A stretch of DNA of 64,000 bases from Stenotrophomonas sp. WZN-1 (GCF_002192255.1 NZ_CP021768.1:3242001-3306000); one strand, 5' to 3'; positions 32,577-42,207 are shown, numbered from the stretch's first letter. The notes: a model not told the origin generated them from the sequence alone. Translations and numbers: made by a program.

Positions 32577-33253
32577 TTGGAATCCAGTTGTTCTAGGACG
32601 GCCGCAGCCGCCTGTTGTTCGGCAAGCCGCCGCGAGGCGCCTTCGCCCTCGGTGCTGGCGGCCGGGTCGGCTACGTTGCAGCGTACCCGGAAGTGTTTGG
32701 CGTGGTCGTCACCGGATTCTGACACCAGTTCGTACTGCGGCAACGCCTTCTGTCGGGCCTGCAGCCATTCCTGCAGGCGGGTCTTGGGGTCCTTTTCGGG
32801 CCGGCCGGAGGCCGGCAGTGCCTCGATCGAAGCGCTGAACCAGGGCAGTACCACCGCCCGGCAGGCCTCGAAGCCGGCATCCAGGTAGATCGCAGCCACC
32901 ACGGCTTCCACCGCGTCGGCCAGGATCGAATCACGACGATGGCCGCCGGACTTCATTTCGCCCGGGCCCAGGATCAGCCGCTCGCCCAGTTCCAGGGTAC
33001 GTCCGATCACCGCCAGCGCGCCCTCACGCACCAGCTCGGCGCGGGCACGGGTCATCGCGCCTTCGTCAGCCTTGGGCCAGCGTTGGTACAACGCCTCGGC
33101 CGCCATCATGTTGACGATGCTGTCGCCGAGGAATTCCAGGCGCTCGTTGTGTGGCGCACCCGCACTGCGATGCGTCAGCGCCTGCTTCAGCAGCGCCGGG
33201 TCGCGGAAGGGATGACCGATCAGGTCACCACGTTGGAAAGGTTTATTCGGCAC
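32573..33253 (-). CDS. rnc: Ribonuclease III
   Basis: A 226-residue double-stranded RNA endonuclease. The catalytic signature is [12 protein letters not shown] with [17 protein letters not shown] as the second acidic motif. A dsRNA-binding domain fills the last 70 residues ([20 protein letters not shown]). It processes rRNA precursors and regulatory duplexes. It starts with GTG at 33253, inside the end of the DUF4845 gene (11-base overlap). Confidence 0.97.
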   Translation of the reverse strand: MPNKPFQRGDLIGHPFRDPALLKQALTHRSAGAPHNERLEFLGDSIVNMMAAEALYQRWPKADEGAMTRARAELVREGALAVIGRTLELGERLILGPGEMKSGGHRRDSILADAVEAVVAAIYLDAGFEACRAVVLPWFSASIEALPASGRPEKDPKTRLQEWLQARQKALPQYELVSESGDDHAKHFRVRCNVADPAASTEGEGASRRLAEQQAAAAVLEQLDSK

Positions 33254-33626
33254 CGCTTCGGGTCAGGTCCTGGGTTGAATCGAATTTGCCAACCACGTCC
33301 AGGTTGCCGACCAGCGGACGGCGCACTTCGTAGTTGACCTTGAGGGTCCAGCCATTGTCGCGACGGTCGAACTTCACGTTGGCCGGCTTCACGTTTTCCG
33401 AGTAGTTGATGTACAGCCGCTTGAAGAACAGATCCTGGATCCGGGCCGGCTCCATGCTGCCCACCCCCGGCTCCTTGGCCAGGCTCTTCATCGCCGAGCG
33501 CACCGCGTAATACTCCTGGTACATCGGGAACAGCTTCATGCCGATGTAAAGGAAGAAACCGACCACGATCAGGACCGCCAGGAACGAGGTCAGGGTCATG
33601 CCACGCTGCGTGTTCATCGTCTTCAT
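33243..33626 (-). CDS. DUF4845 membrane protein
   Basis: A 127-residue protein with one N-terminal membrane helix (about 12-31, [19 protein letters not shown]) preceded by a short polar head with a pilin-like QRGMTL pattern, and a periplasmic domain of about 95 residues. DUF4845 genes are found between lepB and rnc in many gammaproteobacteria, and the function is unknown. The start is set by a GGAGA site. It overlaps rnc by 11 bases and follows lepB by 52 bases. Confidence 0.88.
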   Translation of the reverse strand: MKTMNTQRGMTLTSFLAVLIVVGFFLYIGMKLFPMYQEYYAVRSAMKSLAKEPGVGSMEPARIQDLFFKRLYINYSENVKPANVKFDRRDNGWTLKVNYEVRRPLVGNLDVVGKFDSTQDLTRSGAE

Positions 33627-33678
33627 TGCGTTCTCCCCAGATACGCGTTGGATGTGAAAATACTCGGTTGATGCCTGA

Positions 33679-34473
33679 TCAGTTGATGCTCGAGCCGATC
33701 CGCGACGGCTCGAAGCCATCCTTGCAGAACCAGCCCTGGCAGTTCAGCCAGATCAGGAAGGCCTTGCCGCGCAGGTTTTCTTCCGGCAGCAGGCCCCAGA
33801 AACGGCCGTCGTCGCTGTTGTCACGGTTGTCGCCCATCACCAGGTACTTGCCGGCCGGCACGGTCCACTGGCCCTGGCCACGCGGATAGTCGGTCTCCAG
33901 CACGGTATGGGTGCGGCCCGGCAGGTGCTCGACCAGCAGGTTGGCGCCCTCGCCCTGGCCCTTGTGGCCGGCATAGATGCCCTTGTTGTCGTACTTCAGC
34001 GGTTCGCCGTTGAGGATCACGCCGTCGCCTTCAAAGACCACGGTGTCACCCGGCACGCCGATCACGCGCTTGATGAAGTTCTCGCCCTTGGCCGGGTCGT
34101 TGTCGCTGTGGCCGGGGAAGTGGAACACCACCACGTCTCCGCGCGACGGCTCGCCGAACGGCACGATCTTGGTGTTGCTGATCGGCAGGCGCAGGCCGTA
34201 GGAGAACTTGTTGACCAGGATGAAATCGCCGATCAGCAGGTTCGGCATCATCGAGCTGGACGGGATCTTGTACGGCTCGGCGATGAAACTGCGCACGATC
34301 AGCACGATCGCCAGCACCGGGAAGAACGCACGCGAGTAGTCCACCAGCACCGGCTCGGAATCGAGCAGGCCCGCGCGCTGGGCGCGACGCTTGGCGAGAT
34401 ACAGCTTGTCCGCGAGCAGGATCAGGCCCGAGGCCAGGGTCAGCACGACCAGGAGGATCTCAAACAGTTTCAT
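33679..34473 (-). CDS. lepB: Signal peptidase I
   Basis: A 264-residue inner-membrane serine protease with two N-terminal membrane segments (about 3-21 and 50-68). The catalytic Ser lies in PSSSMMPNLL, the Lys in NFIKRVIGVPGD, and the box E motif is VMGDNRDNSDDGRFWG. It removes signal peptides of exported proteins. It follows lepA by 54 bases in the usual lepA-lepB order. The C-terminal Cys pair (NCQGWFCKDG) may form a disulphide in the periplasm. Confidence 0.96.
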   Translation of the reverse strand: MKLFEILLVVLTLASGLILLADKLYLAKRRAQRAGLLDSEPVLVDYSRAFFPVLAIVLIVRSFIAEPYKIPSSSMMPNLLIGDFILVNKFSYGLRLPISNTKIVPFGEPSRGDVVVFHFPGHSDNDPAKGENFIKRVIGVPGDTVVFEGDGVILNGEPLKYDNKGIYAGHKGQGEGANLLVEHLPGRTHTVLETDYPRGQGQWTVPAGKYLVMGDNRDNSDDGRFWGLLPEENLRGKAFLIWLNCQGWFCKDGFEPSRIGSSIN

Positions 34474-34497
34474 TCAGGGTCCTTTGCAACGTCACCA

Positions 34498-34520
34498 GAC
34501 GACCGGCCCCGCAGGGCCGG
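34498..34520 (-). repeat. Hairpin between lepA and lepB
   Basis: CCGGCCC/GGGCCGG with a CGCA loop lies in the 54-base gap. There is no T-run, so it is more likely an mRNA processing or pausing structure than a full terminator. Confidence 0.4.
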
Positions 34521-34527
34521 TGCGGGC

Positions 34528-36336
34528 TTACTTGTTGTCCATCTGCAGGACGGCCAGGAACGCTTCCTGCGGAATCTCCACGCGTCCGACCTGCTTCATG
34601 CGCTTCTTGCCTTCCTTCTGCTTTTCCAGAAGCTTCTTCTTGCGCGAAACGTCGCCACCATAGCACTTGGCCAGCACGTTCTTGCGCATGGCCTTGACCG
34701 TGGTGCGGGCGATGATCTGCGAGCCGACCGCGGCCTGGATGGCCACGTCGAACATCTGGCGCGGGATCAGGTCCTTCATCTTCTCGCACAGCTCGCGGCC
34801 GCGGCGATCGGCATGGCTGCGGTGCACGATCAGCGACAGCGCATCGACCTTGTCACCATTGATCAGCACGTCCACGCGCACGAACGGGCCCGCGTCGAAG
34901 CGCACGAAGTGGTAGTCCAGCGAGGCATAGCCACGGCTGACCGACTTCAGCTTGTCGAAGAAGTCCAGCACCACTTCGGCCATCGGCAGCTCGTAGCTGA
35001 TCTGCACCTGGCTGCCCAGGTAGTTGATGCCGATCTGGCTGCCGCGCTTTTCTTCGCACAGCTTGATGATGTTGCCGATGTACTCCTCGGGGGTGAGCAC
35101 GTTGGCACGGATGATCGGCTCGCGGATCTCCTCGACCTGGTTCACCGCCGGCAGCTTGGCCGGGTTGTCCATGTTGATGATCGAGCCATCGGTCTTCAGG
35201 ACTTCATACACCACCGTCGGCGCGGTGCTGATCAGGTCCAGGTTGTATTCGCGCTCCAGGCGCTCCTGCACGATTTCCATGTGCAGCATGCCAAGGAAGC
35301 CGCAACGGAAGCCGAAGCCCATCGCCTCGGAGCTTTCCGGCTCGAAACGCAGCGCGGCATCGTTCAGGCGCAGCTTGTCCAGCGCTTCGCGCAGGTCCGG
35401 GTAGTCTTCGGCATCAACCGGGAACAGGCCGGCGAACACGCGCGGCTGCATTTCCTGGAAGCCCGGCAGCGGCTTCGGCGCCGGATCGCCGGCCAGGGTC
35501 AGGGTGTCGCCGACCGGCGCACCGTGCACGTCCTTGATGCTGGCGGTGACCCAGCCCACTTCACCGGCACGCAGCGCCGGCAGCACCTTGCGCTTCGGGG
35601 TGAACACGCCGACGTTGTCGACCTGGTGGTTGCGGCCGGTCGACATCACCTGCAGCTTGTCACCGGCCTTGATCTCACCCTGCATCACGCGCACCAGCGA
35701 GACCACGCCCAGGTAGTTGTCGAACCACGAGTCGATGATCAGCGCCTGCAGCTTGTCGGTGTCGCGCGGTGCCGGCGGCGGGATGCGATGGACGATCGCC
35801 TCCAGCACGTCCTGCACGTTGAGGCCGGTCTTGGCGCTGACCGGCACAGCGTCGGAGGCGTCGATGCCGATCACGGCCTCGATCTCGGCCTTGGCGCGCT
35901 CGATGTCGGCGGTGGGCAGGTCGATCTTGTTGATCACCGGCACCACTTCCAGGCCCTGTTCCACCGCGGTGTAGCAGTTGGCCACCGACTGCGCTTCCAC
36001 GCCCTGCGCCGCATCGACCACCAGCAGCGCGCCTTCGCAGGCGGCCAGCGAGCGGCTGACTTCATAGGAGAAGTCGACGTGGCCGGGGGTGTCGATGAAG
36101 TTCAGGTGGTAGGTCTGCCCGTCCTTGGCCAGGTACGGCAGTGACACCGACTGCGCCTTGATCGTGATGCCACGCTCGCGCTCGATGGGATTGGAGTCGA
36201 GCACCTGCGCTTCCATCTCGCGGGCCTGCAGGCCACCGCAGAGCTGGATGATGCGGTCGGCCAGCGTGGACTTGCCGTGGTCGACATGGGCGATGATGGA
36301 GAAGTTGCGGATGTTCCGCATCGAATCAGAAGACAT
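34528..36336 (-). CDS. lepA: Elongation factor 4 (LepA)
   Basis: A 602-residue translational GTPase. G motifs are [17 protein letters not shown] and NKIDLP. Domains II-IV are EF-G-like ([19 protein letters not shown]) and the LepA-specific C-terminal domain ends [20 protein letters not shown]. It acts on stalled or freshly initiated ribosomes. ATG 36336 gives five extra residues over ATG 36321, and either is possible. It begins the lepA-lepB-DUF4845-rnc-era-recO run and lies after the mucD terminator. Confidence 0.96.
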   Translation of the reverse strand: MSSDSMRNIRNFSIIAHVDHGKSTLADRIIQLCGGLQAREMEAQVLDSNPIERERGITIKAQSVSLPYLAKDGQTYHLNFIDTPGHVDFSYEVSRSLAACEGALLVVDAAQGVEAQSVANCYTAVEQGLEVVPVINKIDLPTADIERAKAEIEAVIGIDASDAVPVSAKTGLNVQDVLEAIVHRIPPPAPRDTDKLQALIIDSWFDNYLGVVSLVRVMQGEIKAGDKLQVMSTGRNHQVDNVGVFTPKRKVLPALRAGEVGWVTASIKDVHGAPVGDTLTLAGDPAPKPLPGFQEMQPRVFAGLFPVDAEDYPDLREALDKLRLNDAALRFEPESSEAMGFGFRCGFLGMLHMEIVQERLEREYNLDLISTAPTVVYEVLKTDGSIINMDNPAKLPAVNQVEEIREPIIRANVLTPEEYIGNIIKLCEEKRGSQIGINYLGSQVQISYELPMAEVVLDFFDKLKSVSRGYASLDYHFVRFDAGPFVRVDVLINGDKVDALSLIVHRSHADRRGRELCEKMKDLIPRQMFDVAIQAAVGSQIIARTTVKAMRKNVLAKCYGGDVSRKKKLLEKQKEGKKRMKQVGRVEIPQEAFLAVLQMDNK

Positions 36337-36437
36337 AGGTGGCGGCGGCGCGCGGCGTCGTCAGGGTAACGGTCGATTATCGCACGCCCGGCGCCCTGCC
36401 GCGAAAACTGCCTCATCGGGCCGGACGCTGAACGACC

Positions 36438-36461
36438 GAAGCCCCGCCGGGGCGGGGCTTC
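36438..36461 (-). terminator. Hairpin after mucD
   Basis: GAAGCCCCGCC and GGCGGGGCTTC form an 11-bp stem with a GG core, 42 bases past the mucD stop and 102 bases before lepA. The following sequence is GC-rich with no T-run, so termination may be partial and lepA may receive readthrough from the rpoE operon. Confidence 0.6.
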
Positions 36462-36502
36462 GGGGGAGACGCCGGGGCCGCCGCAGCGCCCCCGGCAGGG
36501 CC

Positions 36503-38038
36503 TTACTGGCCGGCCTTGACCGCCACGAAGGCGCTGTTGCCATTGGCCGTGCGGACCAGCAGCATCACCACGTCGTCCTTCTTGAAGCTGGACAGCGCCC
36601 GGTTCAGGGCATCCACGCTGCCGACCGCGACGCGACCGACCTGCAGGATCACCATCCCCGGCGACAGGCCGGCATCACGCGCCGCCTGGCCCTTGACCCC
36701 GGTGATGCGCACGCCTTCGTTGCCGTTGAGCCCGAACTGCTTGCGCTGGGCCGCGTTCAGGTCGCTGACATCCAGCCCCAGCAGGGCATTGGCGCCGGTC
36801 TGCGGAGCCGCCTCGGCACCGCCGGCCGACGGCCCGCGCGCATTGGTCTGCCCGTCTTCACTCAGCGCCGTCAGCGTGGCGCTGAGCTCATGCGGCTTGC
36901 CGTCGCGGTACACCACCAGGTTCACCTTGCTGCCCGGCGCCATCGCACCGATCAGCGGCGGCAGGTCGGACCAGCTGTTGACCGCGCTGCCGTTGACAGA
37001 GCGGATGACATCGCCCACCTGCACGCCGGCCTTGGCGGCCGCACTGCCGGCCACGATCTGGTTGACCAGCGCGCCGCGGCTGTCCGGCAGGCCCAGGCCC
37101 TGCGCCTTCAGCGAATCGATCGGTTCGACCACCGCGCCGAGCTGGCCGCGGGTGACCTTGCCGCTCTTCTTGATCTGCTCGACCGCGCTCATCGCCAGGT
37201 CGATCGGAATCGCGAAGCTGATGCCCATGTAGCCGCCGGAGGCGGAGAAGATCTGCGAGTTGATGCCGACCACTTCGCCGCGGGTGTTGAGCAGCGGGCC
37301 ACCGGAATTGCCCTGGTTGATCGCCACGTCGGTCTGGATGAACGGCACGTAGCGCTGATCGGCACCGCCGGTGCTCCGGCCCAGCGCGCTGACGATACCG
37401 GCCGTGACCGAGTGGTCAAGGCCGAACGGCGAACCGATCGCGACAACCCACTGGCCCGGCTTCAGGGTGTTGGAGTCACCCACGCGCACGGTCGGCAGGT
37501 TCTTGCCGTCGATCTTCAGCAGGGCCACGTCGTACTGCTGGTCGCTGCCCACCACCTTGGCGGTGAACTCGCGGCTGTCGCCCAGCTTGACCTTCACCTC
37601 ACTGGCGTCGGCCACCACGTGGTAGTTGGTCAGCACATAGCCATCGGGCGAGATGATGAAGCCCGAGCCCATGCCGCGGCCCTTGATGCTGGGACCGCCA
37701 TCCTGCCCACCCGGCCCCTGCCCCGGCATCGGGAAGTCAGGGCCAAAGAAACGGCGGAAGAACTCCGGCATGTCATCGTCGCCGCCCATCGGGCCCCGCG
37801 AGGCCTGGCGATTGTTGCGGACGATGGTGGTGTCGACGTTGACCACGCCCGGACCGACCTGTTCGACCAGGTTGGTGAAGTCGGGCAGGCCGCTGACCAG
37901 CGGCTGCGCGGGCGCCCGCGGCGCCGCGGCCGGCGCAGGCAGGGTCTGGGCGGCAGGCGCCGGCGCCTGTGCACAGGCCATCAGGGGAAGGGTCAGGGCC
38001 AGCAGGCCAATGGCCTGCGTGCGGAGTCGGGGAGTCAT
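36503..38038 (-). CDS. mucD: Periplasmic serine protease MucD (DegP/HtrA family)
   Basis: A 511-residue HtrA protease. The N-terminus has a signal peptide with a possible lipobox (LPLMAC). The catalytic triad is visible in TNYHVVADAS (His), YDVALLKID (Asp) and INQGNSGGPLL (Ser). Two PDZ domains follow (GALVNQIVAGSAAAKAGVQV and GMVILQVGRVAVGS). It degrades misfolded envelope proteins. It follows rseA by 74 bases on the same strand, so it is the protease arm of the rpoE-rseA-mucD module known in Xanthomonas. A GGAGG site lies ten bases before the ATG. Confidence 0.95.
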   Translation of the reverse strand: MTPRLRTQAIGLLALTLPLMACAQAPAPAAQTLPAPAAAPRAPAQPLVSGLPDFTNLVEQVGPGVVNVDTTIVRNNRQASRGPMGGDDDMPEFFRRFFGPDFPMPGQGPGGQDGGPSIKGRGMGSGFIISPDGYVLTNYHVVADASEVKVKLGDSREFTAKVVGSDQQYDVALLKIDGKNLPTVRVGDSNTLKPGQWVVAIGSPFGLDHSVTAGIVSALGRSTGGADQRYVPFIQTDVAINQGNSGGPLLNTRGEVVGINSQIFSASGGYMGISFAIPIDLAMSAVEQIKKSGKVTRGQLGAVVEPIDSLKAQGLGLPDSRGALVNQIVAGSAAAKAGVQVGDVIRSVNGSAVNSWSDLPPLIGAMAPGSKVNLVVYRDGKPHELSATLTALSEDGQTNARGPSAGGAEAAPQTGANALLGLDVSDLNAAQRKQFGLNGNEGVRITGVKGQAARDAGLSPGMVILQVGRVAVGSVDALNRALSSFKKDDVVMLLVRTANGNSAFVAVKAGQ

Positions 38039-38112
38039 CGGACGGCAACCTCCGGGTCGGATGGAAAGAGGAATACGGGCCCCGCCGACGGCGGGGCGTG
38101 AAGGCACCCAGC

Positions 38113-38988
38113 TCAGTCGCGCGGGCGCGGCGGCACCGGCAGGTCGTCCTGCAGGCGCGGCTCGAACGGGTAGAACGCGGCACCGCCGGCGTGGGCCGGG
38201 AAGCTGGCGTTGAGCGCACCACCGGCGGGCGCCAGGCTGGAGCGCGGCCATGGCCGGGCCTGCAACCCACCGACCTCACCAAACGGCAGGTTGCGGTTGG
38301 CATTGGCCGGCATGGTCGGGGTCAACGGTGCCTGTGTGGAAGCCACGGCACGCTGCGGAAGATCGTCACGCTGGGCGGCACGCGCGGCCTGCTGGCTGCG
38401 CGTGGCACTGGCGCGGCGGGCATCCTGGCGGCGGCTGGCGGCCATCGCCACGGCCGGCGCAGCCACCACGGCCATTGCCGCGGTATCCACCGATGCCTCG
38501 GTGACCGGCGCCGGCTGGGTCGGTGCCGGCGCCAGCCGGGCCTGGCTGGCGATCACCTGCGGTGCCAGTGGCTCTCCCGGCGTGGCTTCCTGCAGCTTCT
38601 CGCCGCCCATGAACAGCGCCACGGCCGCCACCGAGGCGGCCAGTGCGGCACCGCCGCCCCAGGCCCGCCAACCGCTGCGGCGCACCTGGCGACGGGACTC
38701 GGGCTGCGGCACGGGCTCGGCGGCAACAGCTGCGGCCACGGCGGCGCTGAAACCAGCCGGTGCCAATGCCGAGGCCTGCCCGCGCATCACGTCGCCCAGC
38801 AGCTGCCAGCGCTCCTGGCAGCCGGCCAGTTCGGGGTCGTGCTCCATCCGGCGCAGCAGGAAGCGCGCTTCATCGGCGCCCAGCTCGCCATCGACCAGGG
38901 CCGACAGCTGCTCACGATGGCGCTGGTCCAGGCGCTGCCCGGCGGGCGATTGATGGTTCTGCGATTCGTTGAACGGATTACTGGTCAT
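38113..38988 (-). CDS. rseA: Anti-sigma-E factor RseA-like
   Basis: A 291-residue inner-membrane protein. The N-terminal RseA domain (residues 24-90, EQLSALVDGELGADEARFLL and GCQERWQLLGDVMRGQASAL) would clamp sigma-E. One membrane helix follows near 108-128. The long periplasmic part is Ala/Pro/Gln-rich and ends in a Pro/Arg tail. On envelope stress, regulated proteolysis of such a factor frees the sigma factor. The ATG overlaps the rpoE stop (ATGA). Confidence 0.93.
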   Translation of the reverse strand: MTSNPFNESQNHQSPAGQRLDQRHREQLSALVDGELGADEARFLLRRMEHDPELAGCQERWQLLGDVMRGQASALAPAGFSAAVAAAVAAEPVPQPESRRQVRRSGWRAWGGGAALAASVAAVALFMGGEKLQEATPGEPLAPQVIASQARLAPAPTQPAPVTEASVDTAAMAVVAAPAVAMAASRRQDARRASATRSQQAARAAQRDDLPQRAVASTQAPLTPTMPANANRNLPFGEVGGLQARPWPRSSLAPAGGALNASFPAHAGGAAFYPFEPRLQDDLPVPPRPRD

Positions 38989-39605
38989 ACGCGGCTCTTC
39001 TCACGGGTGGCGCTGCCGATGTCCAACAGCGGCCGGAGTTCGGTGTCGATCGCCTCGCGCGCCCGGAAGATCCGTGAACGCACGGTGCCGATCGGGCACC
39101 CCATCTTCTGCGCGATATCCTCGTAGCTCAGGCCTTCCACCTCGCGCAGGGTGATCGCCGACCGGAGCTCTTCCGGCAGCGCGTTGACGGCCTTCATGAC
39201 CGTCTGTTCCAGCTCCTGGCGCATCAACTCGCGCTCGGGCGTGTCGGTGTCCCGCAGGCGGGTACCACTGTCGAACTGCTCGGCGTCACCGATGTCGATG
39301 TCATCGGTCGGCGGACGTCGATTGTGTGAAGCCAGGTAGTTTTTGGCGGTATTCACGGCGATTCGATGCAACCAGGTTGAGAACTGGGCATCGCCACGGA
39401 AACTTCCGATCGCGCGGTAGGCACGGATGAAAGTGTCCTGGGCGACGTCCTGACATTCGCTCCAGTCGGCGATGTAGCGACCGACCAGGGCCACGACCCG
39501 ATGCTGGTACTTGCGCACCAGGACATCGAACGCGGCACTCTCGCCGTGCTGCACGCGCCGGACCAGCTCCAGATCCAGCTCCTGAGGTGTATCAACATCG
39601 GCCAT
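38985..39605 (-). CDS. rpoE: RNA polymerase sigma factor RpoE (envelope stress)
   Basis: A 206-residue ECF sigma factor close to E. coli and Pseudomonas RpoE/AlgU. Region 2 includes DVLVRKYQHRVVALVGRYIA and AQDTFIRAYRAIGSFRGDAQ. Region 4 includes LPEELRSAITLREVEGLSYE and AQKMGCPIGTVRSRIFRARE. It directs transcription of envelope stress genes. An apparent sigma-E promoter stands before its own start, so it should autoregulate. Its end overlaps rseA by four bases. ATG 39605 gives the family length. Confidence 0.96.
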   Translation of the reverse strand: MADVDTPQELDLELVRRVQHGESAAFDVLVRKYQHRVVALVGRYIADWSECQDVAQDTFIRAYRAIGSFRGDAQFSTWLHRIAVNTAKNYLASHNRRPPTDDIDIGDAEQFDSGTRLRDTDTPERELMRQELEQTVMKAVNALPEELRSAITLREVEGLSYEDIAQKMGCPIGTVRSRIFRAREAIDTELRPLLDIGSATREKSRV

Positions 39606-39644
39606 GAGGGGCCGCACTCCTGTCAGCCCAACCGACGTCGGGCA

Positions 39645-39673
39645 ATGAGACTGCCAATCCCGGGAAAAGTTCA
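39645..39673 (-). promoter_or_regulatory. Sigma-E-type promoter of rpoE
   Basis: On the minus strand TGAACTT (39667-39673) is followed after 16 bases by TCTCAT (39645-39650). This fits the sigma-E pattern GAACTT-N16-TCTNA. The predicted start point leaves a leader of about 33 bases before the rpoE ATG, so it is well placed for positive autoregulation. Confidence 0.65.
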
Positions 39674-39775
39674 GTCGCCGATCACCTGGCGCCGCACCAG
39701 CTTTTAACCACCGTTCCGTTAGCGTCCCGGTCCACGGCCATGGATCCGGGGTCGCCACTCCCCTGCTATTGGGAT

Positions 39776-39805
39776 TTGACGCGGGGGAAACAACCTCTGG
39801 ATCAT
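39776..39805 (+). promoter_or_regulatory. Weak sigma-70-like promoter before the FadB-like gene
   Basis: TTGACG at 39776-39781 and GATCAT at 39800-39805, spaced 18 bases, 36 bases before the start codon. It fits only 5 of 6 and 4 of 6 consensus bases. No other good candidate is seen in the 235-base divergent gap with rpoE. Confidence 0.3.
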
Positions 39806-39840
39806 AGCCGCTTCTCCATACACAACCGGATGGAACGTCC

Positions 39841-41904
39841 ATGCTCTCAGGCTTCGATGGTCTCCGCTTCAGCCACTGGCACCCCGAGATCCGCGACGAC
39901 GGCGTGGTGGTTCTCTCCCTGGATCGTCAGGACAGCAGCGTCAACGCGATGTCGCAGGATGTGCTGCTGGAACTGGGCGACCTGCTTGAGCGCATCGCCC
40001 TGGACCCACCCAAGGGCGTGGTGATCCAGTCGCTGAAGAAAGCCGGCTTCATTGCCGGTGCCGATCTGAAGGAGTTCCAGGAATTCGACCGTCGCGGCAC
40101 CGTCAACGACGCGATCCGTCGTGGCCAGGCCACCTACCAGAAGCTGGCCGAGCTGCCCTGCCCGACCGTGGCGGCCATCCACGGCCACTGCCTCGGCGGC
40201 GGCACCGAGCTTGCCCTGGCCTGCCGCTACCGCGTGGCCTCCAATGACAGCAGCACCCGCATCGGCCTGCCGGAAACCCAGCTGGGCATCTTCCCGGGCT
40301 GGGGCGGCAGCGCGCGCCTGCCGCAGCTGGTCGGCGCCCCGGCGGCGATGGACATGATGCTGACCGGCCGCACCCTGTCGGCCTCGGCCGCGCGTGGCAT
40401 CGGCCTGGTCGACAAGGTGGTGGCACCGGCGGTGGTGCTCGACACCGCCGTCGCACTGGCGCTGTCCGGCACCACCCGCCCGTTCAAGCAGCGCGCGACG
40501 GCCTGGGCCACCAACACCTGGCTGGCACGCACGCTGCTGGCACCGCAGATGGTCAAGCAGGTCGCACGCAAGGCCAAGAAGGACCAGTACCCTGCGCCGT
40601 ACGCGCTGATCAGCACCTGGCAGCGCAGCGGTGGCAAGCCGATCCAGGCACGCCTCGACGCCGAACGCCGGGCCGTGGTGAAGCTGGCCAGTACACCGAC
40701 CGCGCGCAACCTGATCCGCATCTTCTTCCTGACCGAGCGCCTGAAGGGCCTCGGCGGTGGGGATTCCGGCATCCGCCACGTGCACGTGGTCGGCGCCGGC
40801 GTGATGGGCGGCGACATCGCCGCGTGGGCCGCCTACAAGGGCTTCGAAGTGACCCTGCAGGACCGTGAGCAGCGCTTCATCGACCCGGCCATGGAACGCG
40901 CGCAGGCGCTGTTCGCCAAGAAGGTGCGCGACGAGAGCAAGCGCCCTGCCGTGGCCGCGCGCCTGCGTGCCGACCTGGAAGGCAACGGCGTGGCCGAGGC
41001 CGACCTGGTGATCGAGGCGATCATCGAGAACCCGGAGGCCAAGCGTGCGCTGTACCAGACGCTGGAACCGAAGATGAAACTGGACGCGCTGCTGACCACC
41101 AATACCTCGTCGATTCCGTTGGTGGAACTGCGCGACCATATCCAGCGTCCGGCACAGTTCGCCGGCCTGCACTACTTCAATCCGGTCGCGCAGATGCCGT
41201 TGGTGGAGATCATCCATCACGACGGCATGGCGCCGGAGACCGAGCGCCGCCTGGCCGCGTTCTGCAAGGCGTTGGGCAAGTTCCCGGTACCGGTGGCCGG
41301 CAGCCCGGGATTCCTGGTCAACCGCGTGCTGTTCCCGTACATGCTGGAAGCCGCCACCGCCTATGCCGAAGGCATCCCGGGCCCGGTGATCGACAAGGCC
41401 GCCGTGAAGTTCGGCATGCCGATGGGGCCGATCGAACTGATCGATACCGTCGGCCTGGACGTGGCCGCCGGCGTCGGCCGCGAACTGGCGCCGTTCCTGG
41501 GCCTGCAGATTCCGGCCGCGCTGCAGACGGTGGAACCGGACAAGCGTGGCAAGAAGGATGGCCAGGGCATCTACACCTGGGAGAACGGCAAGCCGAAGAA
41601 ACCGGACGTGGCCAGCGACTACCAGGCCCCGGCCGATCTGGAGGACCGCCTGATCCTGCCGCTGTTGAACGAGGCGGTGGCCTGCCTGCACGAAGGCGTG
41701 GTGGCGGATGCGGACCTGCTGGATGCCGGCGTGATCTTCGGCACTGGTTTTGCACCGTTCCGCGGCGGTCCCATCCAGCACATCCGTGCGGTGGGTGCCG
41801 ATGCGATCGTCGAGCGGTTGAAGGCACTGCAGCAGCGCCACGGCGACCGTTTCGCCCCGCGCCCAGGCTGGGACAACCCCGCCCTGCGCGAACCGGTGGT
41901 GTGA
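39841..41904 (+). CDS. FadB/FadJ-type enoyl-CoA hydratase / 3-hydroxyacyl-CoA dehydrogenase
   Basis: A 687-residue two-domain beta-oxidation enzyme. Residues 1-200 are enoyl-CoA hydratase with both catalytic glutamates (CLGGGTELALACRY and LPETQLGIFPGWGG). Residues 315-690 are the dehydrogenase, with the NAD loop VVGAGVMGGDIAAW, the GLHYFNPVAQMPLVEI motif carrying the catalytic His and a second SPGFLVNRVLFPYM. It converts enoyl-CoA to 3-ketoacyl-CoA. Its thiolase partner is not adjacent, and the thiolase at 12156 is biosynthetic type. It has its own terminator downstream. Confidence 0.95.
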   Translation: MLSGFDGLRFSHWHPEIRDDGVVVLSLDRQDSSVNAMSQDVLLELGDLLERIALDPPKGVVIQSLKKAGFIAGADLKEFQEFDRRGTVNDAIRRGQATYQKLAELPCPTVAAIHGHCLGGGTELALACRYRVASNDSSTRIGLPETQLGIFPGWGGSARLPQLVGAPAAMDMMLTGRTLSASAARGIGLVDKVVAPAVVLDTAVALALSGTTRPFKQRATAWATNTWLARTLLAPQMVKQVARKAKKDQYPAPYALISTWQRSGGKPIQARLDAERRAVVKLASTPTARNLIRIFFLTERLKGLGGGDSGIRHVHVVGAGVMGGDIAAWAAYKGFEVTLQDREQRFIDPAMERAQALFAKKVRDESKRPAVAARLRADLEGNGVAEADLVIEAIIENPEAKRALYQTLEPKMKLDALLTTNTSSIPLVELRDHIQRPAQFAGLHYFNPVAQMPLVEIIHHDGMAPETERRLAAFCKALGKFPVPVAGSPGFLVNRVLFPYMLEAATAYAEGIPGPVIDKAAVKFGMPMGPIELIDTVGLDVAAGVGRELAPFLGLQIPAALQTVEPDKRGKKDGQGIYTWENGKPKKPDVASDYQAPADLEDRLILPLLNEAVACLHEGVVADADLLDAGVIFGTGFAPFRGGPIQHIRAVGADAIVERLKALQQRHGDRFAPRPGWDNPALREPVV

Positions 41905-41907
41905 TCG

Positions 41908-41926
41908 GCCGGGCCTGCGGCCCGGC
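41908..41926. repeat. Short palindrome GCCGGGCC-GGCCCGGC
   Basis: GCCGGGCCTGCGGCCCGGC, five bases after the FadB-like stop. It fills the place the CAGGG palindrome has in the other repeat blocks, with a different stem sequence. Confidence 0.65.
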
Positions 41927-41948
41927 ACCCGCGTTTCAAACCAAAGCC

Positions 41949-41993
41949 AAAGCCAGAGCCGGAGCAACAGCCGGCTCTGGCTTTTCTGTTTGT
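41949..41993 (+). terminator. Rho-independent terminator after the FadB-like gene
   Basis: AAAGCCAGAGCCGG and CCGGCTCTGGCTTTT make a 12-bp stem with an eight-base loop and a T-rich tail (CTGTTTGTT). A close relative follows the REC-Hpt gene at 30366-30396. Confidence 0.85.
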
Positions 41994-42126
41994 TGGTGGG
42001 GCGGTGTGGATCACTCCGAACTGGTGGGTGGCTACCTTGGTCGCCACCAGGAGCGAAGCGACCGGCGTTTGATTTTGATTTTCTTTTTTCTTCTCCGTGG
42101 CTGGACAGCACACGGAAACTGTCAGA

Positions 42127-42207
42127 GGCCGGGCGGGTGGGTTGCGCAGGACCGTTGGCGCCATGGACGGGTTTACGGCGTGTCCTGCGCAATCCACCCG
42201 CCCGGCC
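42127..42207. repeat. Long hairpin H6, short-loop copy
   Basis: Arms 42127-42152 and 42182-42207 pair at 25 of 26 positions. The loop is only 29 bases: CGTTGGCGCCATGGACGGGT followed by TTACGGCGT. It keeps the GACGGGTTTACGGCG core on the right but has lost the nested GCCGCATGGATGCGGC hairpin. It lies between two genes on the same strand (FadB-like and pirin). Downstream is a T/GC-rich tract with TTTTGC repeats. The rest of the 41905-42366 gap shows no gene. Confidence 0.85.
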
